Part shown: positions 35,282-44,854 of the stretch, piece after piece
Position numbering within the stretch: the first letter of the stretch is position 1
Layout: each line of letters starts with the position of its first letter
NCBI RefSeq assembly: GCF_900167225.1
Contig: NZ_FUXH01000008.1
Location: 34,143 to 98,142, forward strand
DNA from: Porphyromonas crevioricanis
Lineage (GTDB): Bacteria; Bacteroidota; Bacteroidia; Bacteroidales; Porphyromonadaceae
DNA: 64,000 nt
Reading direction: 5' to 3'
The notes under the pieces: generated by a model
What the model saw: the letters and a program-made list of their open reading frames with translations, nothing else
Databases searched by the model: none
What the model was told of the DNA's origin: nothing
Program-made: the position numbers and the translations under genes

Positions 35282-36442
35282 ATGAAAACAACAAAGTTTT
35301 TCTTGAGTGGATTGGCCGCTTTGGCGTTGTTGGCTTGTAACAAAAATGAGACTTTCAACGGTCTTGCGGATGCAAAAGATGCTTCAGTAAGTGTAACAAT
35401 TCAGGCTACTCCGGCCATGCGCGCAGTAGCAGAAGATCCGGCGAATGAGCAAAAAATTTCTGACGCCACAGTGCTCGTGTACAATGCAGCCGGAATCCAG
35501 GAAGCCTGCAAAGCGGCTCAGCTCGTGGGGGCAGAATGGAAAGCAGAAGACATCAAGTGTACTACAGGAGAGCACACCATCCTCGTGGTTGCCAACAAGG
35601 GGACACTTGCCTTTGAAGACCTCACCTTGGAGGAAGCTAAGGATCTGACATGCAATCTGGAAGGAGGAATTCCGTCTGCAACTGCAGACCATTTGATGAT
35701 GACAGCAGAGGTTAAAAAGGTTTTGAAAGAGGGAAACGATCCTGAGAATGATGTTGAGGCTAATCTGGCCCACGTACATGCTGCAGTGAAAGTAAAAAAG
35801 GTGGATACAGAATTCTCTGATGCTTTCAAGAAGAAATTCTCTGTAGAACTAAGTACCGTAATGGCTCTTGTAGCAAAGAAAGAGTCCAAAATCTTTGGGG
35901 AAGATCTGACTTTGGCAACTGCTGGATTTTACTTCGGCGAAAATGTTCCTGCGGGTACCTATACTCCTGCCACATACGAGGTAAAGGACTTCCTTACAAT
36001 GGTTTTTTCAATGCCTTATGGTGTAAATGAGGCTACTGATGAATTGCTGAAAAAAGCGGGTTTCTATCTGCTGTCAAACAAAGAAGAGGATGTTAAATAT
36101 CCTACTATCCTTTGTTTCAAGGGCACCTTAAAAAATGCACAGGGAAATAAACTGAGTGCGGAAGAAGCTAAAATCGCTGCAGAAATGAAGTGGATTGTTT
36201 CAGAAACAGATCACACAACATTCTATCCTGTTATAATCAACAGAGAGCTTGGCAAGACGACCAAGATCGAAGGGAACAGCGAGAAAAAGGGAGTTGAACG
36301 CAACCACAAGTACTTCATGGAAGTAGATATCAATGGTCCCGGTACAAACACTCCAGAAAACCCTGTAGCTAAAGATGCTAATCTGAGTGTTACATGTAAG
36401 GTTCAGGCTTGGAACGAAGTGACTCAGAAAGTCGTTTGGTAA
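35282..36442 (+). CDS. fimA: Major fimbrillin FimA
   Basis: The 386-residue precursor of the major (long) fimbria shaft. It is exported as a lipoprotein: MKTTKFFLSGLAALALLACNKNE has the lipid Cys at 19. The prepiece is then removed by Arg-gingipain; the matching site is Arg47 in ATPAMR-AVAEDPANEQ, aligned with the P. gingivalis cleavage after Arg46. Conserved stretches remain: LVYNAAGIQEACKAAQ, VKVKKVDTEFS (HVHAAVKV), ALVAKKESKIFGEDL, YPTILCFKG, FYPVIINRELG, ERNHKYFMEVDINGPGTNTPENPV and the donor-strand end LSVTCKVQAWNEVTQKVVW. The remainder differs strongly from the P. gingivalis genotypes I recall, pointing to a distinct allele or species. fimB follows after 227 bp containing a strong hairpin. 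Confidence 0.95.
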   Translation: MKTTKFFLSGLAALALLACNKNETFNGLADAKDASVSVTIQATPAMRAVAEDPANEQKISDATVLVYNAAGIQEACKAAQLVGAEWKAEDIKCTTGEHTILVVANKGTLAFEDLTLEEAKDLTCNLEGGIPSATADHLMMTAEVKKVLKEGNDPENDVEANLAHVHAAVKVKKVDTEFSDAFKKKFSVELSTVMALVAKKESKIFGEDLTLATAGFYFGENVPAGTYTPATYEVKDFLTMVFSMPYGVNEATDELLKKAGFYLLSNKEEDVKYPTILCFKGTLKNAQGNKLSAEEAKIAAEMKWIVSETDHTTFYPVIINRELGKTTKIEGNSEKKGVERNHKYFMEVDINGPGTNTPENPVAKDANLSVTCKVQAWNEVTQKVVW

Positions 36443-36538
36443 TCTCTTACCGAAGCCTATCCAAGGGAACTATCTATGAATTAAGAGAATAGGAATCACC
36501 CTTGGAGAACTGGCGGAGCTATTTAGAATGTAATCTCA

Positions 36539-36575
36539 AGAGGGGAAAGAGGGAGGATCTCCTCCCTCCCCCTCT
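36539..36575 (+). terminator. Strong stem-loop between fimA and fimB
   Basis: The inner stem GAGGGAGGA/TCCTCCCTC (36549-36557, 36560-36568) is perfect. An outer 7-bp stem AGAGGGG/CCCCTCT (36539-36545, 36569-36575) stacks on it across an AAA bulge. No T-run follows, so it may act as a partial terminator, a processing site or a 3' stabiliser for fimA mRNA rather than a full stop. Confidence 0.6.
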
Positions 36576-36669
36576 CTACTAACCTGAGTAGGAAACGCAG
36601 GCCTCGGATTATGACTAAGACTCAATAACAGGCCATTGCAAACTACCGAACCAAATTCACGTATTCGTT

Positions 36670-37584
36670 ATGACAGACGCAAAGAAATTAATCATGCCGA
36701 TATTGTTTTTTCTGATATCGGGATGCTTTATTGGTTGTTGTATTGAGGAGGACCTCTCGGATTGTCCTCGACCTTTCCAGTTATATATCAGAGCTCTTGA
36801 TATTGACGAGAGGGATATTACCGAATCCGGGGACGTGCAGCGTGTCGTCTTGTTTGTCTTTGACGAGTCCGGAAAACTCGTAGAACGTATCGAGCGTTCC
36901 GGCGAAGAAATAGCTGCACGCACCCCTGTATATATCCGATATTTTGGTCCCAAGAAATTGACTTTTGTCGCATGGGCAAACCCGAATGACCGTATGTGGT
37001 CGCAAACAAACGATGTCAAGAGCATCGCAGACATATCTTTCCAACTCGCATCCGAAGGGGGCATGGCAGAGACTGCTCCGGATCTTCTCTCCGGATCGCT
37101 GGAGACAGAGGTGGAGTATGGAGATGTAGAAGAAACAGAGGGAAAAACACTGGATATTCGCAGGCGCACAGCTCAAGTACATGTGCTTATACGTGGCTAC
37201 GAAAGATGGCTGGCAGGCAAAACGACTGCACCGGATCCGGCCACCACAGGACCTGTGATTGGGGAAACACCGGATACCTACAAGCTAGTATCGGACTTGA
37301 TGGGAAAACTTGTCAAGTATAAGCTCCCGGGAAATGTGGACAGCAATGGAAACTTTGAAACACCCATAGTGGGAATTTACCCCACGGCAGAAAACAAATT
37401 GCTCAATCTGGATCTCATGGTAAATGGGAACAAGGAGCGCACATTCTCAAAAGGTTCGGACGGGAAAGAATTTCTCCCCGAAGTAGGTCGATTGCTGAAC
37501 ATCATCATTGACCTGAGAGCTAATATAAGCGTGGAGGTAGTTGTTACTCCATGGAATGAAGTATACCAATTTGTTGAATACTAA
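36670..37584 (+). CDS. fimB: FimB, fimbria anchor and length regulator (FimB/Mfa2 family)
   Basis: A 304-residue lipoprotein. In P. gingivalis FimB caps and anchors the FimA fibre in the outer membrane and limits its length. The family signature EEDLSDCPRPFQLYIRALD follows a lipobox (LISGC, Cys19; alternatives at Cys23/24). Further conserved parts are VQRVVLFVFDESGKLVERI and FVAWANPNDRMWS. The frame is intact, unlike P. gingivalis ATCC 33277 where a nonsense mutation gives over-long, shed fimbriae. It ends VVVTPWNEVYQFVEY. It starts 85 bp after the stem-loop, and fimC follows after 30 bp. Confidence 0.93.
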   Translation: MTDAKKLIMPILFFLISGCFIGCCIEEDLSDCPRPFQLYIRALDIDERDITESGDVQRVVLFVFDESGKLVERIERSGEEIAARTPVYIRYFGPKKLTFVAWANPNDRMWSQTNDVKSIADISFQLASEGGMAETAPDLLSGSLETEVEYGDVEETEGKTLDIRRRTAQVHVLIRGYERWLAGKTTAPDPATTGPVIGETPDTYKLVSDLMGKLVKYKLPGNVDSNGNFETPIVGIYPTAENKLLNLDLMVNGNKERTFSKGSDGKEFLPEVGRLLNIIIDLRANISVEVVVTPWNEVYQFVEY

Positions 37585-37614
37585 ATTATTAAGGAGGAAC
37601 ACCTCTTATACGCT

Positions 37615-38961
37615 ATGATCAAGAATACATTCACATACAGCATTTCTGCTCTGATCCTGCTTCTGGGATTTTTGTGGATCGGAGTTGCGTGCAACAAGGA
37701 AGCGTCTATCGGAGGCAGTGACAAAGAAGGAAATCTCTCTCTCCGTATTTCCGGGATAGAGTTGAGAGACGGAGGAGGACTCTTTGCCGATGATGCTCGC
37801 ATCACAAGTCTGAGGATTATGGTCTTCAGTCCTGCAGGACTTGATGTCCAAAAGCATTTCAAAGCGGCTGAGCTGAGCGAAACTATGACGATCAAAGCCC
37901 ATGTGGGCAGCGATCGCACTATTTACGTGATAGCGAACGAACCCGCAGCTATCACACCACAGTTGGATGATGTCCTCTTCTATTCCGATTTGAATGCAAT
38001 TCAACCCATAGAGACAGCACAAACACAAGAGATTCCTCTCTTGATGACGGGCAAGCAAACTGGAGTAACAATTGCCGAGGACAATTCTTCCTCGATAAGT
38101 GTAACTCTTCAACGTGTTGTGGCTAAGATCTCCCTTGAAATCAAGAAAGAAACCAACAGCAACACAGACGAAGTAGCAATCACCTCATTGGCAATACAGC
38201 GCAACGCCAAGACGGGGACGCTCTTCGCTGCGAGTCCATTGGGAGCCTATGATCCTGCTTTAGGGCTTTGGAATTGGGAGAAAAACTACAATGGCACACA
38301 TCTTTCTCTCACGGGAGAGTTTCAAAGTGTGATGGACAACGGCTGCATATACGTGTACGAAAACCCCGGGATCATTGTAGCAGATACAACCGATAGAGCT
38401 TCCAGACTGGAAGTAAAAGCTCTCTTTAACGGTATCCCGACCACTTATAGAGCCTATATCAACGACGAGACAACCTCGGCAGATCACCACTATTCCATCC
38501 TGCGCAACCATCACTACAAAGTTTCTGCCACAATAAGCAAGTTGGGAGAAACCAATGTGTTACTGCTAAGTACGAAGGTGTTGCCGTGGAATGTGGAGGA
38601 TGTAAATTTCGACTTTGTAAAGCCCTACCTTGTGTCGATAGATCCGGAGAGTGCACTCACAGAAGAGCAAGAAGTGTCGCAAAGCTCACCTCTGGTACTT
38701 AGAGTCAAGATCAAGGCTGCCACTCATTCTCGCTGGAAGGCAACGCTCTCCAACGGTTTGGACTTCGGCTTCAAAGAAGAGGGAGACTTCGTCTCAGAAG
38801 GAGATGCCGATGGAGAAACCGAATATTCCCTTAAGATCCTTCCACTCAAAGCCCCCGGTGGCGGAGTACGCAGAACAACCTTGTCATTCGCAGTAGGAGG
38901 CAACAAAGTGCTTAACGGTGCACATACAAACCCGGCGAGCATCTCTATCATCCAGAGGTAA
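37615..38961 (+). CDS. fimC: FimC, minor fimbrial (tip accessory) protein
   Basis: A 448-residue lipoprotein precursor (lipobox WIGVACNKE, Cys26) of the P_gingi_FimA/Mfa superfamily. An immunoglobulin-like N-terminal domain carries ITSLRIMVFSPAGLDVQKHF and HVGSDRTIYVIANEPA. The middle has the LQRVVAKISLEIKKETNS subunit motif and RNHHYKVSATISKLG. The C-terminal ~110 residues (SIDPESALTEEQEVSQSSPLVLRVKIKA...) form an extra Ig/BACON-like domain. In P. gingivalis FimC, FimD and FimE are minor components needed for mature fimbriae, host-protein binding and virulence. The fimD start is 12 bp downstream. Confidence 0.9.
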   Translation: MIKNTFTYSISALILLLGFLWIGVACNKEASIGGSDKEGNLSLRISGIELRDGGGLFADDARITSLRIMVFSPAGLDVQKHFKAAELSETMTIKAHVGSDRTIYVIANEPAAITPQLDDVLFYSDLNAIQPIETAQTQEIPLLMTGKQTGVTIAEDNSSSISVTLQRVVAKISLEIKKETNSNTDEVAITSLAIQRNAKTGTLFAASPLGAYDPALGLWNWEKNYNGTHLSLTGEFQSVMDNGCIYVYENPGIIVADTTDRASRLEVKALFNGIPTTYRAYINDETTSADHHYSILRNHHYKVSATISKLGETNVLLLSTKVLPWNVEDVNFDFVKPYLVSIDPESALTEEQEVSQSSPLVLRVKIKAATHSRWKATLSNGLDFGFKEEGDFVSEGDADGETEYSLKILPLKAPGGGVRRTTLSFAVGGNKVLNGAHTNPASISIIQR

Positions 38962-38973
38962 CTATATATAAAG

Positions 38974-40941
38974 ATGAAGATTTTAGATATGAAGACAAGA
39001 TTCGCATTCTCTTACTTACTTGTGCTAGCATTCCTAATGATTTGGCAGGGATGTAATCAGGAAGAGCTGGTAAGGAAGGGACAAGAAAATATAGAGACTC
39101 TCAGCCTGCAAATTCGGATCGGAGAGAACAACGTTGTCAGAGCCGGTACGGAGCCGGGAGATGATGCTCTAAATGAGAATAAAGTATCCTCCCTCCAGCT
39201 CGCTGTCTACGACAATGCAACCCACCAGCTCGTATGGGATGTCAACTGTACTTCTCTGTTCAATGCAGAGCAAAGCCGCTACATGATACCCGTACCACAG
39301 GATGTACAAAGCAAGTTCGACGGAAGTAAGACTTTCAACATCCATTTGTTAGTCAATATCGAACCGGCTTCCATTCCTGAGAGTGAGAATGATCTGAAAC
39401 ATCTCCTCGTAGAGAAAAGCATAGAGGCAAACATCCTGAACGATTTCGTAATGTATGGCTCAACGGCCAAGAACATTGATATGTCTACCCTCGAAGGGAA
39501 AGTACTCGGAGAAGTGCAGGTAAAAAGGCTGGCCTCCAAGCTGCGTGTAAATCTCACCTCAATCGGGGTGGACGGATATGATCTGGTAGACGGTTCTCTT
39601 GAAGCGAAGGCTCACAATATCGTTACTAAGGCTTATCTTGATGCCGAAGAGGTACCTAACACAGCAGAGTACAAGGATAGTGAATACCGCCCATTAGCAG
39701 TAGGAAGGAAACCGCACTACTATTCTTACTTCTCCTCTTGGGACAACGATAATTCCCTGAAGCCGGAGGTAAAGATTCACGCCCGATTCAAAAAACAAAA
39801 CAACCCGAGTGAAGAGGTAGACAGTTACTACACTATCCCCATCGATGCTTCGGACAAAAAGCTCAAAAGCAACTGTATCTACGAAATCAACACCAAGATA
39901 GAGGTACTGGGTGGTAGCGCAGAAGAAGAGCCGGTATCCATACATGGAGAACTATCAGTAAAGGAGTGGGAGAAAAACGAGGATGAGTTTGGATTGCCGG
40001 CTACTGAATATCTGCTGGTTGCTGAGCACAATGTGACGATGAGTAAGATCGAGACGTACGAAGTCTCCTATGTCACATCCAAAATACCCATAACAGCGGT
40101 AATCCAAGATCCTCACTATTCCTTCGTGGATAAAAATGGAGTAGAGCACCATGATCCAATCCCTCCCGAAAATGAGATGTATCCGGAAGTATCATTCGAT
40201 GGGAGTAAGATTAAAATCAAGAGTAAACTACCGAAGAACAATGTCCCCAAAAAATTTGAGGTGCATGTATTCAATGGAGTCCCCGGTTTGATGGAAAAGA
40301 TTGTGGTAATACAATTCCCGGCCGAGTATATCCTCTTCACCTGGGGTGAAAAATCAAGTTGGAGGCCCGATGGTACTTTGGCACCCAACTTGAACAACAA
40401 GGCCATATACCACATTGTGTCGCTCATCCCCTCTGGAGAGATGATACTCGGATTTCCACCAGTGGAAACCAAAACTTTCTATAAGAAAAAGGGGCTAATC
40501 TCTCCCACCTATGATCCAAAACATACAGATCCACACATAACTCTTTCTGACGAAGCTACAAAGAAAATGATTTCTCCCTCCTTTGAGTTGGCCTCCCAAC
40601 TGGGAGCCACCGTTCGTATGAAGTATAAGGAAACTCATGACAACGGGTATTTGGTATATTACGACTCCCCACAAAATTCTTACGCCTTACACGTTTGTGC
40701 TTCCTACACAGAGACACGAGGAGGGAAGGTTCTTGACGATTGGCGTTTACCAACGGATGCAGAAATCCAATTGGTCGATAAACTACAAAACACTCCTCAA
40801 GGAGCTGTACAATCCATCATGACTGGCAGGTATTATTGGAACGCTTCCGGAACAACCACGAAAATAAGGAATGGGACTGGTAATGCTACAACTCATCAAG
40901 CTCACGTACGTTGTGTGAGAGACGTGAAAGAGAATATGTAA
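38974..40941 (+). CDS. fimD: FimD, minor fimbrial (tip accessory) protein
   Basis: A 655-residue lipoprotein precursor: MIWQGCNQEE places the lipid Cys at 27 (22 if MKTRFAF is the start). An Arg-gingipain-type site, NNVVR-AGTEPGDD (Arg56), precedes KVSSLQLAVYDNATHQLV, the standard fimbrillin first strand. After two fimbrillin-like domains (to ~330) comes an Ig-like region (340-470), then a C-terminal domain with DDWRLPTDAEIQLVDKL and GRYYWNASGTTT. That last part resembles FISUMP/DUF1566 lectin-like modules found in adhesive tips. It overlaps no neighbour; the fimE ATG is 35 bp downstream. Confidence 0.9.
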   Translation: MKILDMKTRFAFSYLLVLAFLMIWQGCNQEELVRKGQENIETLSLQIRIGENNVVRAGTEPGDDALNENKVSSLQLAVYDNATHQLVWDVNCTSLFNAEQSRYMIPVPQDVQSKFDGSKTFNIHLLVNIEPASIPESENDLKHLLVEKSIEANILNDFVMYGSTAKNIDMSTLEGKVLGEVQVKRLASKLRVNLTSIGVDGYDLVDGSLEAKAHNIVTKAYLDAEEVPNTAEYKDSEYRPLAVGRKPHYYSYFSSWDNDNSLKPEVKIHARFKKQNNPSEEVDSYYTIPIDASDKKLKSNCIYEINTKIEVLGGSAEEEPVSIHGELSVKEWEKNEDEFGLPATEYLLVAEHNVTMSKIETYEVSYVTSKIPITAVIQDPHYSFVDKNGVEHHDPIPPENEMYPEVSFDGSKIKIKSKLPKNNVPKKFEVHVFNGVPGLMEKIVVIQFPAEYILFTWGEKSSWRPDGTLAPNLNNKAIYHIVSLIPSGEMILGFPPVETKTFYKKKGLISPTYDPKHTDPHITLSDEATKKMISPSFELASQLGATVRMKYKETHDNGYLVYYDSPQNSYALHVCASYTETRGGKVLDDWRLPTDAEIQLVDKLQNTPQGAVQSIMTGRYYWNASGTTTKIRNGTGNATTHQAHVRCVRDVKENM

Positions 40942-40976
40942 TACAGCCCCCCTCTAAAGACAAAGGAATATTTGCT

Positions 40977-42572
40977 ATGAAAAAGTTTATATACATGCTT
41001 CTCCTACCGCTCATTTGGGTAGGATGTTCGTCCGAAGAAAGAGAGTCTTTCGGGCCGGAGGATGATGCCAGGGTTTCCTTTACGGTAGATATGCCGGAGT
41101 TCAGCACCATGCGTGCAGTGGACGAAAACACTATCAATACACTGGAGCTGTGGGTATTCAATGAAAATGGGTTATTCCTCCAGCGGTCAGTTGCCCAAAA
41201 AGAAGCAACGACCAATCGCTTCACTGTGAATATCAATCGCTCGGACAAAAGCAGGAGCATACACTTCATTGCCAACTACACGCTTACCAACCCCGAGAAT
41301 TGGATTGGAAAGGATGAAAAGGAGATGCTACCAGCCTTGAATGTGCAAGGAGAAGAAATTCGCATGTGGGCACACAAAACATATCCGGCCGTTACGGCAG
41401 GTCAAGACTTGGGTACGATAGCTTTGTTAAGAAATAAGGTTAAGTTCGAGCTCGTAGTCAATACTCCGAAGCTTGCTGGTGCAACATTTGCTCTGTATCA
41501 AACGTGGGACAAAGGCACTTTGTCTCCCTTCGATCCCCACACAGGCGAATTTACGGAAGGGACAGTCACAGAGCCCGCAGGTGTGGCGTTTACCGAGAGC
41601 TCATTTGTCAGTCCCGGCACTCCTCTCTATGGTTATGAAAGAAAGAATGCCAGCCCGGCCAATCGAAAAATATCCTGCCTGATTGTAAAGGCAAGATACA
41701 ACGGAAGCGGACAGGATTCGTATTACAAGATTGACTTTGTGCGCTCGGCAGACAAGAAACGCTATGACCTAATACGCAACCATCTCTACAAGGTTAAGAT
41801 CAACGAAGTGTGGACGGAGGGCTACAATACACTGGAGGGAGCTCTCAACGGAGCTGCAGCCAACAATATCAGTCTCTCCGAGGAAGTACAACTCTACCCA
41901 TCTTTCTCCGATGGCAAAGGACGGTTGGAAGCCGAAAAGACAGAATTCCTGTTCACCAATGGCGAAGCCAATGCCTCTTTCCAAGTGGACTACTATCCCG
42001 ACCAAAATAGCAATGTGAAAGCTAATGATCGCATCGTGGTGAATCACTCCGGGAATGCGATAAGCAATGCTCAAGTAGATGCCATGGGCAAAGTGACAAT
42101 GCAGCTCAATACACCCGGTTTCGAAGCTCTCAAATCAGAATTGGTAATCTCTGTAAATGACAATCCGGAATTGAAGCGTCTGGTGAAGATCCATGTCAGA
42201 AAAAAATTCGACTATAGAGAGTTTTCTGCCAACAGCACTCAAGCAGTCAATCACCGTGTAAATGTCAATGTTCAGGCAGGACAGGGAGAATCGCTCAAGG
42301 TAGATATCAAGTTTCCGGTAGAGTTCCATCAGGCCTATCTGCCCATACGCATTCGGTTCTATACAGAGAATTTCTATCCCTCCAAGCCTGAAGGATTGAT
42401 TTTCGGAATAGAAGGAGGCAAGGTCTTCTACGAATGTCTCTTTACTCATATGCCTGATTCTCAAAGTTTCTCCAGAAGTTTCAAATCCAACAAAGTGGCT
42501 TCTGCCGAGACCATCTCAGTGAAGAATCTGGATGGCTACTTCAGTGATTATGAAATAGTCGTAAATAACTAA
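40977..42572 (+). CDS. fimE: FimE, minor fimbrial protein
   Basis: 531 residues from MKKFIYMLLLPLIWVGCSSEE (lipid Cys17); an upstream in-frame ATG at 40911 lies inside fimD and would hide the lipobox. An Arg-gingipain-type site, EFSTMR-AVDENT (Arg46), is followed by the fimbrillin strand TINTLELWVFNENGLFLQRS. The middle has RNKVKFELVVNTPKLAGATFALYQTW and the usual YDLIRNHLYKVKINEV. The C-terminal third (KGRLEAEKTEFLFTNGEANASFQVDYYPDQ) is an extra Ig/BACON-like part. In P. gingivalis FimE is required to incorporate FimC and FimD. It is the last gene of the operon, closed by the hairpin at 42669. Confidence 0.92.
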   Translation: MKKFIYMLLLPLIWVGCSSEERESFGPEDDARVSFTVDMPEFSTMRAVDENTINTLELWVFNENGLFLQRSVAQKEATTNRFTVNINRSDKSRSIHFIANYTLTNPENWIGKDEKEMLPALNVQGEEIRMWAHKTYPAVTAGQDLGTIALLRNKVKFELVVNTPKLAGATFALYQTWDKGTLSPFDPHTGEFTEGTVTEPAGVAFTESSFVSPGTPLYGYERKNASPANRKISCLIVKARYNGSGQDSYYKIDFVRSADKKRYDLIRNHLYKVKINEVWTEGYNTLEGALNGAAANNISLSEEVQLYPSFSDGKGRLEAEKTEFLFTNGEANASFQVDYYPDQNSNVKANDRIVVNHSGNAISNAQVDAMGKVTMQLNTPGFEALKSELVISVNDNPELKRLVKIHVRKKFDYREFSANSTQAVNHRVNVNVQAGQGESLKVDIKFPVEFHQAYLPIRIRFYTENFYPSKPEGLIFGIEGGKVFYECLFTHMPDSQSFSRSFKSNKVASAETISVKNLDGYFSDYEIVVNN

Positions 42573-42668
42573 AACCGCTCCAATCCTCAGAGGGGGCAGA
42601 TGGCTCCCCTTGAGGATGTGACAGCAATTTCCTGACTGGGTAAATCCATATTCCTGGGTAGGGAAAAA

Positions 42669-42709
42669 GAAAGCCCTTCACAATCTCAAAATGATTGCGA
42701 AGGGCTTTC
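42669..42709. terminator. Bidirectional terminator between fimE and prfC
   Basis: GAAAGCCCTTC (42669-42679) pairs with GAAGGGCTTTC (42699-42709), continued inside by CAATC/GATTG across one mismatch: about 16 paired bases. A-rich sequence on the left and T-rich on the right allow stopping on both strands, as fits convergent genes. Confidence 0.85.
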
Positions 42710-42790
42710 CCTTTAAGCATATTCTCGGAAGGGTCTCTTGCTATCTGCGGCTGGAGCAACAGTTTTCTAAAAGGAGTTGGATCTATATTT

Positions 42791-44368
42791 TCAGAACTCC
42801 GATGTAAAGTGGAAGCGTATATCAGGGAAATCCTGTCGGGCCATCTGCAAGACATAGGCAGAGTCTGCCAAGAAGACATCCCTACCCTCAATGTCGTATG
42901 CCATATATTGTACCTTGCGCTTCTTGAATTGTTCCAAAGCCTGAGGCTTATCACTCTCTATCCAACAAGCCTTATATAGGCTAAGCGGCTGCCACTTGCA
43001 ACTGGCACCATATTCGTGCAACAATCGGTATTGTATGACTTCAAATTGCAATTGCCCTACCGTACCAATGATTTTTCGACCATTGAACTGGTTTGTAAAC
43101 AACTGAGCTACCCCTTCGCCCATCAGCTGATCAATCCCCTTTTGCAATTGTTTCTGCTTCATGGGATCATCATTCTCTATATACTTAAATAATTCGGGTG
43201 AAAAACTCGGCAAACCTCGGAAGTGCAGATTTTCACCGGATGTGAGAGTATCGCCAATCTTGAAATTTCCCGTATCGGGCAGGCCTACAATGTCTCCAGC
43301 ATAAGCCTCATCCAAAATCTCTTTTTTCTGTGCCATAAACGCCGTGGGGCTGCTAAAACGCAATTGCTTGTCCAGACGCATGTGCTTGTAATAGCTATTG
43401 CGTTCGAAGCGACCAGAGCAAACCTTCACGAAAGCTATACAAGAGCGATGATTGGGATCCATATTGGCGTGTATCTTGAAAACAAAGCCGGAGAAGTCTT
43501 TCTCAGTAGGCTCCACGGTCCGCTCCAAAGCCTGAACGGGACGTGGAGCAGGAGCTATTTCAATAAAGCAATCCAGCAACTCTTTGACACCAAAGTTATT
43601 GAGGGCAGATCCAAAAAAAACAGGAGCCAACTCTCCAGCCAAATAAGACTCAAGATCAAACTCCGGATAAACGCCACTCAAAAGCTCCAAATCCTCCCTA
43701 AGCTTTTGTCCCAGAGCTGGAGATATTTGCTTATCCAGTTCTGGATCTTCGAGGGAATCAAAAGTGATACGTTCGGTAACAAGTTGCTTATCCGGTCTAA
43801 ATAAATTCAGCTCCGAACGGTACATATTATAAACCCCTTTGAAGGTTTTTCCAATGCCAATCGGCCAGGAGAGTGGACGAACCGCTATTTGCAATTCTTC
43901 CTCCAATTCATCCAGCAAATCGAAAGCATCCTGCCCCTCTCTATCCAATTTATTTACAAAGATCATCACAGGAGTCTTACGCATACGGCAAACTTCCATA
44001 AGGCGACGAGTCTGTACCTCTACCCCCTTGGCACAGTCTACCACAATAATCACCGAATCTACAGCAGTAAGGGTACGGAAAGTATCTTCGGCAAAATCCT
44101 GGTGACCGGGAGTATCCAAGATATTGATCTTGTGATCGGCATAGTTAAAACCCATCACTGAGGTAGCCACCGATATACCACGCTGTTTCTCTATCTCCAT
44201 CCAGTCACTGGTAGCCGTCTTTTTTATTTTGTTGCTTTTGACGGCTCCAGCCACATGTATGGCCCCTCCAAAGAGCAACAATTTCTCTGTAAGAGTTGTC
44301 TTACCTGCGTCAGGGTGACTGATAATTGCAAAAGTGCGTCGTCTGGCTATCTCGTCTGTAAATCCCAT
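42791..44368 (-). CDS. prfC: Peptide chain release factor 3
   Basis: RF3 is a GTPase that removes RF1/RF2 from the ribosome after peptide release. From [31 protein letters not shown] (526 residues, the usual length) the GTPase motifs are G1 [10 protein letters not shown]3 [14 protein letters not shown], and G4 [12 protein letters not shown]. Later segments [22 protein letters not shown] and [21 protein letters not shown] are family-specific. The longer reading frame to 44482 is rejected because it lacks the canonical N-terminus. Confidence 0.95.
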   Translation of the reverse strand: MGFTDEIARRRTFAIISHPDAGKTTLTEKLLLFGGAIHVAGAVKSNKIKKTATSDWMEIEKQRGISVATSVMGFNYADHKINILDTPGHQDFAEDTFRTLTAVDSVIIVVDCAKGVEVQTRRLMEVCRMRKTPVMIFVNKLDREGQDAFDLLDELEEELQIAVRPLSWPIGIGKTFKGVYNMYRSELNLFRPDKQLVTERITFDSLEDPELDKQISPALGQKLREDLELLSGVYPEFDLESYLAGELAPVFFGSALNNFGVKELLDCFIEIAPAPRPVQALERTVEPTEKDFSGFVFKIHANMDPNHRSCIAFVKVCSGRFERNSYYKHMRLDKQLRFSSPTAFMAQKKEILDEAYAGDIVGLPDTGNFKIGDTLTSGENLHFRGLPSFSPELFKYIENDDPMKQKQLQKGIDQLMGEGVAQLFTNQFNGRKIIGTVGQLQFEVIQYRLLHEYGASCKWQPLSLYKACWIESDKPQALEQFKKRKVQYMAYDIEGRDVFLADSAYVLQMARQDFPDIRFHFTSEF

Positions 44369-44467
44369 ATTCTTTTTTCGTTGTATCGGTTTGTCGGGCA
44401 CAAAAGCCCTCACAATAGAACCCTGTGTAGGCAAAAGCCACACGACAGAGGGCTCAACAAGCGAATA

Positions 44468-44475
44468 CAAAAGTA
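44468..44475 (-). promoter_or_regulatory. prfC promoter -7 box
   Basis: Minus-strand TACTTTTG, about 100 bp before the ATG. It fits TAnnTTTG; no clear -33 element. Confidence 0.45.
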
Positions 44476-44540
44476 CACACAAAAGCCGGATGAGTCAGTT
44501 ACACAAACTACTCAATAGGATTGCTTCAGCAGACTTCGCC

Positions 44541-44704
44541 TGACGTGATAAGAACATGGTAATGGCGAAGCACCTTGTGGAGCCGTATCGCTTAATCTCT
44601 CTACTGGACTTGATAAAACATAGCAATGGCGAATATCTTGTGGCTCCGTATCGCCTAATCTCTCTACTAAACTCGGTAGAACACAACAATGGCGAAGCAC
44701 TGAG
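44541..44704. repeat. 63-64 bp tandem repeat, about 2.5 copies
   Basis: The unit starting AATGGCGAA recurs at 44561, 44625 and 44688. It contains the conserved pieces TTGTGG, CCGTATCGC and TAATCTCTCTACT. Unit lengths are 64 and 63 bp; a partial unit precedes the first and a partial one ends the array. Units differ at roughly one base in five. It lies in the 580-bp gap between prfC and the OmpA-like gene. The minus-strand reading frame through it is only an echo of the repeat. Confidence 0.85.
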
Positions 44705-44854
44705 AGGTGAGACTAAGGGATACATATTTCATAATTGAATGAAAGTAATAATATTGAGCCAGAGCTACAGAGCTCGGTAGTCTCCAGATAGTGGTAAGCG
44801 ATTAAGAACAGACTAAAAGAAAGAAGCTCACCAAACAGAGACTTGCAACTTTCA

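Noticed and set aside
34754..35358. Minus-strand frames overlapping the fimA leader
   Set aside because: They oppose the leader and the fimA start, lack motifs, and contain low-complexity Phe/Leu runs caused by A-rich plus-strand DNA.
42573..42790. Possible small gene between fimE and prfC
   Set aside because: The gap is mostly the bidirectional terminator; no frame has a plausible start or motif.
44369..44482. N-terminal extension of prfC
   Set aside because: RF3 proteins begin close to the GTPase motif; the extension is unrelated to the family and reaches the promoter.
44495..44725. Minus-strand frame with repeated SREIRRYG-type peptides
   Set aside because: It is just the 63-64 bp tandem repeat read as protein; no start signal and no conservation between units at protein level beyond the DNA repeat.
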